NCBI RefSeq assembly: GCF_036417845.1
Contig: NC_089981.1
Location: forward strand, 19,984,001-20,048,000
Direction: 5' to 3'
From: Apteryx mantelli
Lineage: Eukaryota > Chordata > Aves > Apterygiformes > Apterygidae
Length of the DNA stretch: 64,000 nt
The position numbers and the translations under genes were made by a program. Below the pieces are notes generated by a model that saw only the letters and a program-made list of their open reading frames with translations, had not been told where the DNA came from and did not search any database. This document shows positions 22,665 through 34,785 of this stretch, in pieces; within the stretch, counting starts at the first letter, position 1, and every line of letters starts with the position of its first letter.

Positions 22665-25600
22665 CAGGAGATTTCCTCTTTGCTTTTCTGTCCTGCCGAC
22701 CAGTTCCTTGCATGAGTATAACCCATGTTCTACTGGGCTGGTTTTGCTTGGTCATCTTTTGCCATGCACACAAAGACTCTGCAAGCAGGTTACACACAGC
22801 TTAAGAGTAGACAGCAAGTATTTATTAGCTAAGGCACACACAAGATGATAGCTCAGACCAGCAGGCTACTGAGGTAGGCATTGCTGTGCTCCTGCCCCAT
22901 CCCACTGAGGCTGCTGGCCAGGTGGGCATCAGCCAGGCTGGGAAGATGCAGCATCTTTCACCCCTGGGAAGGGGCTGAGCCTTCATCCTCCTGGCAACTC
23001 TTCTGATTTTCCCCTCAAGGTTTTGTAACATTTCAGGTCAGTATTCTTCCTCTTGGGCCCCTGAGTTAGCATCACCATCTCCACAATTTGACTGCTGTCC
23101 GTGTTTTCGTTCATGCGGCTTTAGCTTATGGACTCTTACAGCTCTTCAGCAGTGTTTTTGAGGAGGGCAAAGAGAAGGTCTCGCAGCCTTCCTGCAGGAC
23201 CTTGGGTCCACGCTCAGAGCCAGGCAGTGGGCTATGAGCAACCCAAGCAACATCTGCTCTTGCCTTACACAACATAATACTTAACCAGGCTGCAGAGAGA
23301 TGTTTGTGCAGGGCTGGTCACTCCCTTCAGTGGCAAACCTCACTTTGGAACAGCAATGAGATTCAAAGTCAAGGTCTGGAGGGCTTGAAGTACAAACGGT
23401 GCCACCTCCTCTGCCTGGGCCAGGGAGAGGAAGGTGTCTGGGAAGGTAACATGCCTGCACATGGCTATGTATATGTCCTGTCAGGGATGGCCTTTTTCAG
23501 AAAACATGTGATGGGGGTGGCCACATTGACACCATGTGTAGGTGGGAGGTAACCTGACCAACAACATTGCAGGACTCCATGCAGAGGCGCTTCCCAGCCA
23601 TCGCCGCTTTGTCTCCAGCAGCATTTGTAGGACCCTCACAGCAGAAGACATGACTGATTCCCTCTTTCCTCCTCTCCCCCCATCACCCAGAACACACCTC
23701 CTGACTCTCTACAGCCTGGTCAGTGTCACCGCAGAATACACCCATACCTCTCCCTTCCCCAGGCACCAACCATTACAAAGCAACCTGACGCTCACTGGAG
23801 CTATGGACAGGACAAAAGCAACAGCAGGGACAGGGGAATTTCCCTCAACACCCGGGCTGAGTGCTCAGCCCTGACCATGACGACCGAGCAGGAGGAGGAG
23901 CAGTTGGTGGGCTCATGACTCCTAGGCCGGGATTATGCACTCTTGCAATTATTGCCCAGATGAACATCCAGCTCAGCTCTGCGCAGAATGGACCAAAAGG
24001 GCAGTATGTGTCCTGGACCTGCATGGAGGCCCCATTCACCTTTTTTTTCCAGCTGATCGTATCACTGCATGGCCATCGTTAGCTGGCCGCCTTCCTCCAG
24101 CAGATGGTACCTCTGCACAGGTAAAAAGGGAGATTTTCTCCAGTCAGCCGCCCCCAGCACCTACGCGGCCTCCACCTGGATCAAGGCCAGCCATCCCCTC
24201 CCAGCACCATGCAAACCCTCCTGGGCACTTGGACCATTTTGAATAGTTCTGCCTGTGGCCTGGCTTCACAAAGCCAGCTACAGTGGGTTTCATAGCATGG
24301 TCCTGATATGCAGAGCACAGGCGAGGGCATGGCAGCAGTGCGTGCAGACAGAGGGCAGCCACGCCGAGTCTCCTGGGATGGTGCAGGACTGTGCTGGAGG
24401 GAGCAGGCCAAAATAGCACAGCCTGCCACCGACAGCAAACAGCCCCTGGCATACGCCACTGCCACGCTGAGCTCATCCTGCTGGGGTGGGAGGAAGGGTC
24501 CAAAGTTGTGCCAGGGAAGGTGTCAGACCACTTAAGCAGCCTGGGTGATCTGTGCCAGCGCTCTAGGTCCTGCCCTGGCACCTTGCTGTACTACCACATG
24601 TGTAAGCACAAGTCAGGCTGTGGCTTTTAGTTACTTGGCGGTAGCCACGTCTTTTCCAAAAGCTTAGGGGATTTTCTTCTTGGCTCTGGGAATGTGACAT
24701 AGCCCAGTGTTTTCCAAAGGTGCTCGAAGAAAGGCACAGGTGCTTTGATGCCTTTCCAGGCTATTCAGCTTGGGTTACGCATTCCCTTTTGCTCTACAAG
24801 CCTGCCTGAAGGTATGTGGGCTAAGTCCGCTGTCCAACGATACCTTCTGGAAAGGAAAATACAAACAAGCAAAGTTGTTGCTAAAAAGGATGGAGGGGGT
24901 GTTATCACCTCACCCACAGAATGACAGAGTGGTTGAGGTTGGAAGGGACCTCTGGAGATCACCTGGTCCAACCCTGCTGCTCAAGCAGGGTCACCTAGAG
25001 CCCGTTGCCCAGGATTGTGCCTAGATGGCTTTTGAACCTCTCCAAGGAAGGAGACTGCACAACCTCTCTGGGCAACCTGTCCCAAATGCTGTTCCAGGCT
25101 GTTCCACCATCACTTTCAGGGCCCTGGAAAAGGAAAGAACAACTCTCTGTTGCTCTCCCTAATAAATTATAGCCCACCACAGCAGTGCCATCAGACTCTC
25201 TTCCCTCTCCTCCTGGAGAGGTCCAACTTTGCAGTCCTGCCTGTGATGGAAGCTAATCGCAGGGCAGAAAAGCCTTCCTGCCACACACGGCCAACAGCTC
25301 TGGCCATCAGTGGAGAGCAGCAGTCACATCATGGGCCTTGGGCAGCTGCAACCAGCAGCACCAGTATGACGTGTCATCTCTGATCGCTCACGTGGAGCTC
25401 AGGCTTTCCCTCTGCAAACTCCCTGCTGGTTTTTACATGCGTCTTTGAGTCCCAAAGCTGCTTCTCAGGACCAAGCGCCCCAAGTTATGTTCTCTAGGGA
25501 CAGAAGGAGCAGGAGCAGGCCCACCTGGCAGCCAGAAGTTCCTTTCCTCAATGCCAGCTGCATCCTTCAGGGCTACAACAATCACCACAAAGAAATTTGG

Positions 25601-25760
25601 AGGCCGCATGGTTGACCCTGGAGACTAGTGGTGGCTGTGAAGTCAGGAAATAAGCTCATGTAGCAATTCAGATGATGCATTGCATCTCCCTTACGTACTT
25701 GCTAAAGAAGGAACAGCTCCTCAGTAGTACTGATCAGTGCTTTGGGAAACAGTGTCCCTG
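22665..25760. repeat. Segmental duplication block P, copy 1
   Basis: This block is collinear with 57515-60630 (offset about 34850) and differs by scattered substitutions and small indels. It lies directly 3' of OR1, as its sister lies 3' of OR4. The only notable frame is on the - strand at 22825-23031, and the sister copy has a longer version of it. Here that frame is shortened by a stop and a two-base indel. Copies diverge at about 25770, where this copy has some 200 extra bases before OR1. Confidence 0.85.
24918..25145 (-). mobile_element. CR1 3'-end fragment inside block P
   Basis: Antisense CR1 terminus (GAGGTTGGAAGGGACCTCTG, CAACCTCTCTGGGCAACCTG). It is shared with 59778-60005, so it predates the P duplication. 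Confidence 0.9.
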
Positions 25761-25984
25761 AGCAGAAGGAGGAGGAGAAGCTACCTCCTCTTTACTTTTA
25801 GGCTGTTGAGTGAGATGTTGAGTATGAAGGTCCCCAGCCCACTGAAAAGTCACTCTGCCCTGCTCCTATGAACACTTTAGATGGGATCACAACCTGGTCA
25901 CACCGGACTGAACATGGAAGATACCAAGCAAGAAATAAGACAGAGGCATGAAGGTTTTTTTAAAAAACAAAACAACACTCATCT

Positions 25985-26920
25985 TCATGGGCACATTTTC
26001 CTCCTCAGAAGTCTCCTCAGAGCAGCCTTCACCTCCTTGTTTCTCAGGCTGTAAATCAGAGGATTTGAAAAAGGGATCACTACCACAGAGAAAACTGAAG
26101 CCCACTTATCTTCATCAACTGCTGAACTAGAGCTGGGCCGTAGGTACATGAGGACAAAACTCACATAGAGCATCATGACAGTTGCTAGGTGGGAGGCACA
26201 GGTGGAGCAGGCTTTGCGCCTGCCTTCAGCAGAGCGCATCCTCACGATGGTCACCGCAATGCGGGTGTAGGAGGCAACGATGAGCAGGTTGGTGGTGGTC
26301 AGGTTGAAGCCCACAAACACAAACATCACAACCTCGTTGAGCCACGTGTCAGTGGAGGAGAGAACAAACAATGCAGGCCCATCACAGTAGAAGTCATTGA
26401 TGACGTGAGGACCACAGAAGGAGAGCTGGAGCAAGGTGCTCGTGTGTATGATGGCATTCAGCATCCCCGCAAGGTAAGACCCGGTGACCAGGCACGTGCA
26501 GAGTCCAGGAGACATGACGACCCCGTAGAGCAGGGGGCTGCAGATGGCCACGTAGCGGTCATACGCCATGGCAGCCAGAAGGTAGACCTCAGACGTGCCA
26601 AAAACAACGTAGAAGTAAAATTGCATGAGGCAGCCAGCAAAAGAAATGGCTCTGTGTTTTTCTGAAAGGTCCAACAGCATTTTGGGGCTGATAGTGCAGG
26701 AATAGCAAATGTCTAAGAAGGACAAGTTACTGAGGAAAAAGTACATGGGGGTGTGGAGCTGGGGGCTGACCCTGACCAGCACGATGATGCCGAGGTTTCC
26801 CACTAGGGTCAGTATGTAGGTGCCCAGGAAGAGGGCGAAGAGGACAGGCTTCAGGCGTGGGTGCTCTGTGAGTCCTGCAAGGGTGAAGTGGGTCACCCTG
26901 GTGCAGTTCTCATCCGCCAT
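25985..26920 (-). CDS. Olfactory receptor OR1, intact, C-terminal type I
   Basis: This is a seven-transmembrane odorant receptor of 311 residues, a normal OR length. I chose the ATG at 26920 (MADENCTRV) rather than an in-frame ATG 34 codons upstream, because a CTCTCTGCAG acceptor lies at 26939-26940, between the two. Motifs by residue: N5 in an N-C-T sequon, GN 41-42, LHTPMYF 56-62, MAYDRYVAIC 118-127, disulfide partners C97 and C179, SY 217-218, KACSTCASHL 236-245, NPLIYSLRN 286-294. It is a class II (tetrapod) OR, broadly OR5/8/9-like; the exact subfamily is not settled. Residues from about 246 on (YVSFVLMYLRPSSS to RRKMCP) match OR4 but not OR2 or OR3. Expression would be in olfactory neurons, coupled to G-olf, as known for the family. 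Confidence 0.93.
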   Translation of the reverse strand: MADENCTRVTHFTLAGLTEHPRLKPVLFALFLGTYILTLVGNLGIIVLVRVSPQLHTPMYFFLSNLSFLDICYSCTISPKMLLDLSEKHRAISFAGCLMQFYFYVVFGTSEVYLLAAMAYDRYVAICSPLLYGVVMSPGLCTCLVTGSYLAGMLNAIIHTSTLLQLSFCGPHVINDFYCDGPALFVLSSTDTWLNEVVMFVFVGFNLTTTNLLIVASYTRIAVTIVRMRSAEGRRKACSTCASHLATVMMLYVSFVLMYLRPSSSSAVDEDKWASVFSVVVIPFSNPLIYSLRNKEVKAALRRLLRRKMCP

Positions 26921-28397
26921 TGGTACTGTCCTTAGTCGCTGCAGAGAGACATGGAAGGAAGAGGGTGAAAACAATGCTGGATGCAATTTCCACTTCAAAA
27001 TATCAATGTGAAAAGATGACACTGCCTTTGAGGTTAAATGGAAAAGGAAAAAAGTAAAAGAATTGCTGATTATTCTCTTGCAGTGACAGTAACCTCTTTG
27101 GAAGAAGAAAAAAACGCAGCAGTTCTTAGAAATTCTTTTCCATAAGCATCCAACAAAGAAAGCAGGGTGTCACAACCTGTTCTGTGACCCCTGATTCCCT
27201 TCCAGGCACAAATCCAGTATCTACATGCGCATTTTGGGGGGCTCATGAGATGTTTCATAAATATAATAACGACAGCTGGGGATCATGCAACCTTGTTCAT
27301 TTTTCCTATATTTTGATGCAGCAGCTACAGTGCCTAAGCAGTTCCCTCTCAAGGCTCCAGGTAATACAAGGTCCTATCACAAAGCGGAAGGGCATCTTGG
27401 AACTTAAAGTTCTGGGGAAAGGTGGCTGTGCTTTCAGGGTGGAAACTGGCCTCTCTTTATCTCTCTACAGACTAGGCAGAGTCTTTCCTTCTGCTCTTGT
27501 TTCCTTCATTAGAAGTGAGATTCATTGGACTACCACACTATAGACAAGCTGGAGCCAAAGTGGCCCTCTGGCTTTCCTGGCGGTGGAGAGGATTGGCTCT
27601 TCTGACCTGTCATGAACTATTTCTCTTAGATTAAGAAGCCTTCTCCTCTGACGGTAGCTTGACTATGGGAGAGGTTTAAATGAAATGCTCGGGCTTTGAG
27701 GCTTGCTCGGTAGATGTCGAAAAGGAGACCAAGGCCAGCTGCCTCCCTGCACGCCATCGTGCACACCAAACAACTCCTTCAGCTAGACGCTTTCACTTTT
27801 AACCCTTTGACGCAAGACCTTTTGACAAAGGTTGCCAAGGTGGGTAAATCTTAAGGCAAATCTCCCCTTAATCATTTCCTTTCCAGTTCAGGGGTTTGGT
27901 CTCTTTTGCACAGCTGATGTGAAAGTGCTCAAGCAGACATCTAAAATATCTGTTGTTACGTTAGAAGTCCAGCACCAACTGTCATTAAATAATATAGATG
28001 TGATGAAACATATCTAATTAGAAACTTCTGTGCTCAGTCAAGTGAGACTACTCTCAGCTTAATTACAGAAGGGCATACTACTTCTCTAGTAGTAGTAGTA
28101 GTAGTACCCTTCAAATGCCCTTTCAGAATACTAAGGCATGCCTTAAGCTGTCATTTTCATAGGCTTTAGAAAGGATTTTCCAATGGGTGACAGAATGCCT
28201 ACATGTTCCTCCAACGCAGGGCATGATACAATGCTTGCCTTACCCTTCCACTAACCTCTTTATTGCCAAGCTCTCCCCTTACCTGAGGAGGTGCTTGCTA
28301 AAATAAATTGGAGTCAGGCACTTCTGCAGTGTGCCTGACTCCACTTCACCTCCAAAGAAAGGTCTTAGCCATTTGGGGTAAATCATCACTTGAATAA
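26921..28397. repeat. Segmental duplication block Q, copy 1 (OR 5' flank)
   Basis: This block holds the OR1 5'-UTR intron and presumably its promoter. It matches 40681-42360 and 61604-63286. Compared with those, about 220 bases plus the end of the next CR1 are missing near 28387. A (TAG)n run lies near 28089. No coding region is seen. Confidence 0.8.
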
Positions 28398-28815
28398 TGA
28401 ATATCTACAAGGAGGGAGAGTCCACAACCTCTCTGGGCAACCTGTTCTAGGGCTCTGTCAACCTCACAGTGAAGAAGTTTTTCCTCACATTCAGATGGCA
28501 CTTCCTGTGTTTCAGTTTGTGCCCGTTGCCTCTTGTCCTGTCACTGCGCACCGCTGAAAACAGTCTGGCCCCATCGTCTTGACACCCTCCCTTAAGATAT
28601 TTGTATACCTTGATAAGATCCCCTCTCGGTCTTCTCTTCTCCAGGCTGAACAGGCCCAGCTCTCGCAGCCTTTTCTCCTAAGAGAGAAGCTCCAGTCCCC
28701 CCTAATGATCTTCGTAGGCCTTTGCTGGACTCTCTCCAGTAGTTCCATGTCTCTTGTACTGGGGAGCCCAGAAATGGACACAGTACTCCAGATGTTATAC
28801 CACGTGAGCCTCAAG
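28398..28815 (-). mobile_element. CR1 fragment
   Basis: Antisense CR1 (CCTCTCTGGGCAACCTG, CCCGTTGCCTCTTGTCCTG, CTTGATAAGATCCCCTCTC). The terminal 3' end present in the sister copies at 42361 and 63287 is missing here. Confidence 0.9.
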
Positions 28816-30842
28816 TGAAGGTCCTGAAAAAGATAAGGACAACTTAATTTGGGGGGGGAGGAAACAGGAGGATGGAGCAGCCATGAGTAACAGAAAGCTA
28901 CATTCTCTTTTGCACCTTCATGCCGGGGTCCAGTATTGTCTGCACTGCCTGCAGGAGCGCTGGTCATGGCCAGCTACCTGCAGCAGAGCTGCCGGCAAAG
29001 CCCCGTTTCACCATGCATCCTGGGGCTCTTGAGCCCAGCCAACTTTCCCCTGGGTGTCAGCAACATCCTGAGGAGGCCAAGGCAGAAGCTTTTCCTGGGC
29101 AGATGTGTCATTCCTTGCCTGACACAGCTACCTGCCCAAGCAAGTGGGGAGTATGGGCTCAAACTCTCCTTCTAGCAAGTTCCTGTGCCGTTTCTCCTAA
29201 GCCCATCTGGACTTGTTTCCATAATGCAGGAACAATACAGATGTGAGGCGAGCTTGGACCTGACAACAGCCTGGGACCCACTCTTGAAACACCACCAGCA
29301 CCTGGCAGAGCAGTGTCCAAGTGTGCCCTGGATGTCGGTGTGCTCTCTGCTTCCCGGTACTTTGTCCCCTGGACTCCGGGTAGCACTGGTGGGGAAGATG
29401 CTCTTCTACAGACGTGTCATCCCGTGGTGAAAAGTAAGTGTAACCAACCCAGGGATGGTTGTGTGTTTGGGTGAGGCAAGGGGGACCTGTGAGGTTTGGG
29501 GTATCCTGTCTCATCAGTCCCCCAAATCCCTTCTTGCACGTTACAGTAGGCGTGCTTGTTCTCTCACTCATTTGTGCATCTCTCCTCCTGCAGCTCCTGG
29601 TGGGATGCAGTGAAGTATACCTGAGGAGTATGTTTGCATACTATGCCTTTTGTCAGTACATACTCTGTTTTTGAGATCCCCATGATTAAGGGAATGGTGC
29701 TCAGGGGCAGGCATTGACACCTGAACAGGCATTTCCAACAATTATGATCCAAAATCACCCCACCCACAGGACCTCATCCTCTTAACATACATTAGTCTTC
29801 CACAGTTTTCAGCAGAACCTGAAATCTCCAACTGTCGTGCCTCTTACCTGGATACAGACAAACTGTAATGATTCAGACAAACTTTCAAAAGTGAATAGTA
29901 ATGGTGAGGTATTTGGCCAGCATTCATTTTGGAAGCGTGCCACGGGCGAGACAAGCTGACAAAGGTTCTGCCTTATTCTGGGACGTGGAAAAAATTAACT
30001 TTAGCACCTGACTTAAACACAGTGCTAAACTAAGAATCCCCCTTGGCCGTGTTGCTTGTGCACTATGACACTCTTCCTGCTCGTGAATTCTAGTGAGCAG
30101 CACAGGTCTAGTAAGGTTAATCCAACACCATGTGTAGAAGCATTATTCCATGTGCCCTGCCATTTCCCACCTCTTCTTTTGCATCTTTGCTGCATTCTTT
30201 ATCAGTAGTTTCTTACCAAGATCCTTTATTTTCCTACCTCACATTGGTGCTCCTGCAGTTCTTCACAGTTCTCCTCCGTCCCAGTGAAACTACAGGCAGG
30301 TAGGATCATCAGCCAGGTGCTGACAGAGGATTTTGTCCAGGATAACTTTGTAGTTATCCCGTTCTTCTCAGAGACATATGAGGACAGTCAACACATCGCC
30401 ATCCAGCATCTCTTTGTCTCAGAAATTCACTCACGTTTGCTCCGTTCAGTGGTCTCCCCGAGCTATTGGCAGACCCCCGCTCAGTGAGGACTGAGCGGAA
30501 GTCCAAATATAGGCTCTGTCGGTCTCTGTGAAACCAGAATGATGTCCCACTCATCCCATACTCATGGGATAAGTTATCAGAGGTTCTCCAGGGCACCTGG
30601 TAAACAGAGCGAGCTTCCCCTGAGGACCTGGGCTTGCATCACGCAGAGATTTCTCTCTGCAGGTTATGTTTTGGCAAATCCCCCAAACATATCAGAAATA
30701 ATGCCTGCAGACGATAAGTCATTATACTGATGCACTTAACTTTGCAGGGAAGAACTAAACACAAGACAATGCATTTCTGTGGAAGGATGTAAATCAGAAG
30801 AACAACTTCTTCCTGTGTTTCTGGAGAAACACATACAAGTAA
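28816..30842. repeat. Segmental duplication block R, copy 1
   Basis: This block matches 42876-44669 and the window end at 63816-64000. Copy 2 lacks about 230 bases that lie here between roughly 29957 and 30220. Short frames such as the one at 28920-29246 shift frame between copies, so they are not judged to be genes. Confidence 0.85.
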
Positions 30843-31652
30843 CTTCTTACTGCTGGCTCAATTGAAGGAAATCTGTTCATCTCTGTCATGGCCAGTCACG
30901 TTAAATTTACTTTTATTTGTGTAATATTTTTGCTTGAATTGAACATGTATCTGTTAAAGAAAAAGCATAGCAAAATACAGAAATCAATCTGCTACCATTC
31001 TCCCTTCTCCAGTTTGAAGACAACTTGCAGTTTCATATTGTTCTTTCTCCCACGGCATTGTGCGGCAGGTTTTTCCTCGGGTTGGGTGCCATATCAGCTG
31101 CTTTACTCAGTCTTTTCAAGGACTCAGGCTAGCTTTGGACACCTCTGCAGGACATATCACTCATCAGAAGCACCTGTTTCTCACTGTACAGGATTAAGGA
31201 CACCTGGACAACAAGGCCAGACCTACAGAAACAACTTTTCAACACCTGCAGTTAGGCGGGTGAATCCCAACCAGGACACTCTTTTACCAAGTCTCTGAGT
31301 TCACACTCAGTGAGTTTACGTTTCTTGTTACTAAGTCTTTCCTTCTGGGATTTACCTCCAACTCTGGAGGTAACACCTACCTCTGGGCTAGTTTACCTGA
31401 GGTTCCCTCTGCTCACAAGAAAAGGTGTCCAACCTAAAACATGCCACGTGCCACCATTAAGACATGTTCAGGAGCTGCTCTGCTGCACTCATGCCACTAG
31501 AGAGCAGTGGTGGTATTTTAAGGATGCTTGGAAAATCCCAGGACGTCTCATTCAACATGTTGGCTAGTTTAGCATTACTGTCTCCACATCACACACTATC
31601 CATGGAGCCTGCACAAAGGTCCTGGCTCTTCAGCCCCTTCGTAGGTGATCAC
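30843..31652. repeat. Segmental duplication block A, copy 2 (internally deleted)
   Basis: This is the same sequence as 1-1497 and 44670-46171. It lacks about 690 bases at roughly 31418-31425, where CTCACAA joins directly to GAAAAGG. Confidence 0.85.
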
Positions 31653-32458
31653 TGAATCAGACTAATCACGGACTCGGGTGGGAAGGGACCTCAGGAGGCC
31701 TCTAGTCCAACCTCCTCCTTAATGCAGGTTCAACACTGAATTCACATCACATTGCGTAGGGCTTTCTCCAGTCAAGGCTTGAAAAATCTCCAAGGATGGA
31801 GGCTGCACAGCCTTGCTGGACCCTCTTCCAGTGCCCGACTGTCCTCTGGGGTGAAAAACGGTCTTCTATCCAATCATACCTCCCCATTTTGGTTTATGAC
31901 CGCTGTCCCTCATCTCTCTGCTGTGCGCCTCAGCAGAGTCTGGCTTTGGCTTCTTGATAACCTGCATGTAGGCACTGTGAGGCTGCTCTTAGGTCCTCCC
32001 AAGGCCTTCTGTTCTCCAGGCTAAGTAAGCACTTTTCCCTCAGCTTCTTCTCACAGGTGGCCCCCAACTGTCTTGGGGGTCCCTGCTAGACTTGCTCGGG
32101 TTTGTTGACACCGTTCTTGCTGTGGGAGGCCAAACCTGGAGGGGGTACCCAAACATGGCCTAAGAAGTGCCAAGTAAAGGGGGATAAGCACAGCCCTCCA
32201 CATCCTGGCTGTGCTCCTGTGCACGTGGCCCAGGATGCTCTAGGCTCCACTCGCTGCCAGGGCACACTGCTGGCTCAGGCTTGCCTGCCAGGACTGCAGG
32301 TCTCCCAGCAGAGATGCTCCCCAGCACACACCAGTCTGTCACAGGCACAGCACTTATCATTTGTCCCCGCTGAAGTTCATGAGGTTCCCAGTGGCCCATT
32401 CCCCCAGCCTGCCCAGGTCCCTCTGCACAGCCACCCTGCCCACAAGCATATCAACAAG
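31653..32458 (-). mobile_element. CR1 LINE fragment, sister of 1498-2245
   Basis: This is the same antisense CR1 as at 1498 and 46172. It runs past the point where copy 1 is cut and stops at about 32458, where copy 3 continues about 100 bases more. Confidence 0.85.
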
Positions 32459-32860
32459 ACAAAGCTTTGGGGAGCAGCGAGGGCCAGCTGGGACCTCAGC
32501 ACAGGCAGGACCCTCCCCATGGGGACACAGACCCACAGGCACAGACCCAGCAGGCAGAGCCTGGGACTGGCAACAGGCTCCCTTGACAGCCCCAGGCATG
32601 GCAAGCAAGGAGCCAGGTCTGAGGCCCATCCAGAGGCGACCTATGGTGCAGGTCTGAGGTCCACCCAGGAGGCAGAGACCAGGCTGGAGACAAGCACACC
32701 TACAGCATAGCTCAGGAAGAAGCTGAAGGCCCTGGGCTGAGCTTAAATAGGGCTCCTGGGCCATGGGCAAGGGGTGGTGTGAGTGGGGCTCCAGGTGAGG
32801 CTCCTCAGGGCTATTATGCCCCCTTGCTGCCCTCAGGGCACTAAAATGCACAATGAATGC
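32459..32860. repeat. GC-rich interspersed repeat, copy 1
   Basis: This is a degenerate string of AGGTCTGAGGYCCAYCCAGGAG-like words, a TGAGCTTAAA motif and an end near CAGGTGAGGCTCCTCAGGGC. It is repeated at 47066-47460, and a diverged relative lies at about 36330-36690 and 50960-51400. The family is not identified. Confidence 0.55.
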
Positions 32861-34771
32861 CATCCCAGGAGGGATAGAGAAGGCATTAAACAGAAACATT
32901 TTGACCAGTTCAGAAAGCAATGTTTTTTGTCGGACGTGGAAGTATACCATCTTGGCACATACGCTTGGACCTTTTCATCTGCATTATGAAAAGGCACCTT
33001 TCATTTAAAGATTGATCTTTATTTTAAATGGCTTAAGTAAATTGCAAACGAATAAACTTCATGCTGCGTCCAATAGAAATGCACTTTTCAGTGTTTCGTC
33101 TTGATTACACACACACACACACACGCATATATATATACATATAAAGAGAGGCAAATGTACATATGTATATGTGTACAGATGGAAAGGAACCAAGTCCCCT
33201 AGCATTCTTCCCACTACCCTGAGGATAACCTAAGGCAGAACAGACACTGCAATCAAAACTGAGGTCGCTGGGACACTTGCAAAGCAGAGGTATTGGTCCA
33301 GCATCACAGAGTCCACCATTCCCCAGCAATGTGCTCCTCTATCACACAGAAATGAAAACAAGGCAATAATCATGTCCACGAGCACAGTAAGCTTAACTGG
33401 AAGCATTTATTTATTTATTTTTCAAGATGCATAGTGCCAGGATAACTCTCTTCTCCCAGGGAGAGGATTTGGGACAAAAGAGGTTCCTCGTGGTCAGAGG
33501 ACAGTGGGGCAAGCAGACCAAAAGGACTTTGGGTTTCCATGAGAAATTGCGCCAGTGAAAAGCTGAAGATCAGGGTAGCTCTGCAGCTGCTTGGCCCAGC
33601 ATGTGTTTGGTGGGGTGCCTCACCCTGCGCAACAGGCAGGGTAAGGCAACACTGAAGCTGCCCACTCAAAGGAAGAGAAGGCAGAAATTCTACTCCTACT
33701 CTTGATTTCTTATTCCAAATGGCAAGGAGGGCTTCATCGCCTGTAACAGGGAAGCTCCCAACTGGTGATCAGCCTGTGACTGTGCAGCGATGTTGCTGGG
33801 GCAGCTGGCTGAGCCCTCAAGCCGCAGGAGAGCATCTGCCAGGCTGCACTGGTCCTAGGTCAGGGGATGGCTTGGGTGATCTCTCAAGGTCTCCACTAGC
33901 ACAGATTTTCTAAACTGTAAGTTGAGACCGATTGCGAACTCACAAGGAACAACATGAATAACCGCGAGCCTTGAGTTGGGACTGCCATCTTCCCCGCTCT
34001 CGCCTGGAAAGAGCGCAGTGATGGACACCAAAGGCTCCAGTCCTGAAAGCTTTTCTCTGTAGGAGTGCAAAGATACCGATGTGGAACAAGCAAACTAGGT
34101 GGCTGGGGGAGTCGAGCCGCGCTGGGTGAGGGAGGGCTTGAACACACCTTTAGTGCCCATCACAGCAGTCTTGCAGGGCAAACGCCTTCTACCAGCCCAC
34201 GTCTCCACTCCAGGTAGATTTCACACCTTCTTGGAGTCCACAGATCCCTCAGGCTCTCCAGAGACCTTGGAAAGGCTTCCTCTTTTCCTGGAGCTTCAAG
34301 TCTGCTTCCCTGCCACCCCCCAGCCAGCTCCCCCTGAGCCAGCTGTCTCCCCAGTCCCTCCCAGAGCCAGCAGCCCCCCTTCCTTCCTCCAGAGCCTCTC
34401 CCCGGGCAGGCGGGCACCTCTCTCCCCAATATATGACCTTTTTCTAAACATCATTTATTGGTTCTGGACACCATCTGACAAGGAGACATTTTGACCACCC
34501 AGCACAGCATAGCTGATTTGAACTCTGCAGTAAGAAAGGAAGTGGCAAGCAACTAATGCCTGAACGGAGCTGGATTAGCTCCTGAAAAGAAGGATTTGCT
34601 AGAGCTGCCCACAAGGACTAAAGGTGATTCAGAAGTCTTTCCAGTCCTACATCACATTTCTACAGAAAAGCGATCGCCAGCCCCATGAGATTATCTCCTA
34701 GGACTACCAGGGCATGGCTACCGAGCTATCTAACACTAGCCCCTCTCCTGGCTTTTTCTTTCTTCACTCAG
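32861..34771. other. Duplicated flank of the OR pseudogene, copy 1
   Basis: This is nearly identical to 47451-49402. It has an (AC)n(AT)n microsatellite at about 33105-33142 that differs in length from the sister copy. The frames that look conserved between the two copies reflect recent duplication. It ends at the acceptor TTTCTTTCTTCACTCAG before the pseudogene ATG. Confidence 0.7.
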
Positions 34772-34785
34772 GCTGGGAAGAAAGG

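Noticed and set aside
26189-26665. 158-codon + strand frames antisense to each OR gene (also at 39949, 55611 and 60872)
   Set aside because: They mirror the conserved OR codons on the other strand and match no family. Their conservation follows from the OR exon.
28920-29571. Block R frames of about 70-150 codons on both strands
   Set aside because: A one-base indel between copies shifts the frame (near 29108 versus 43200), and translations lack known motifs.
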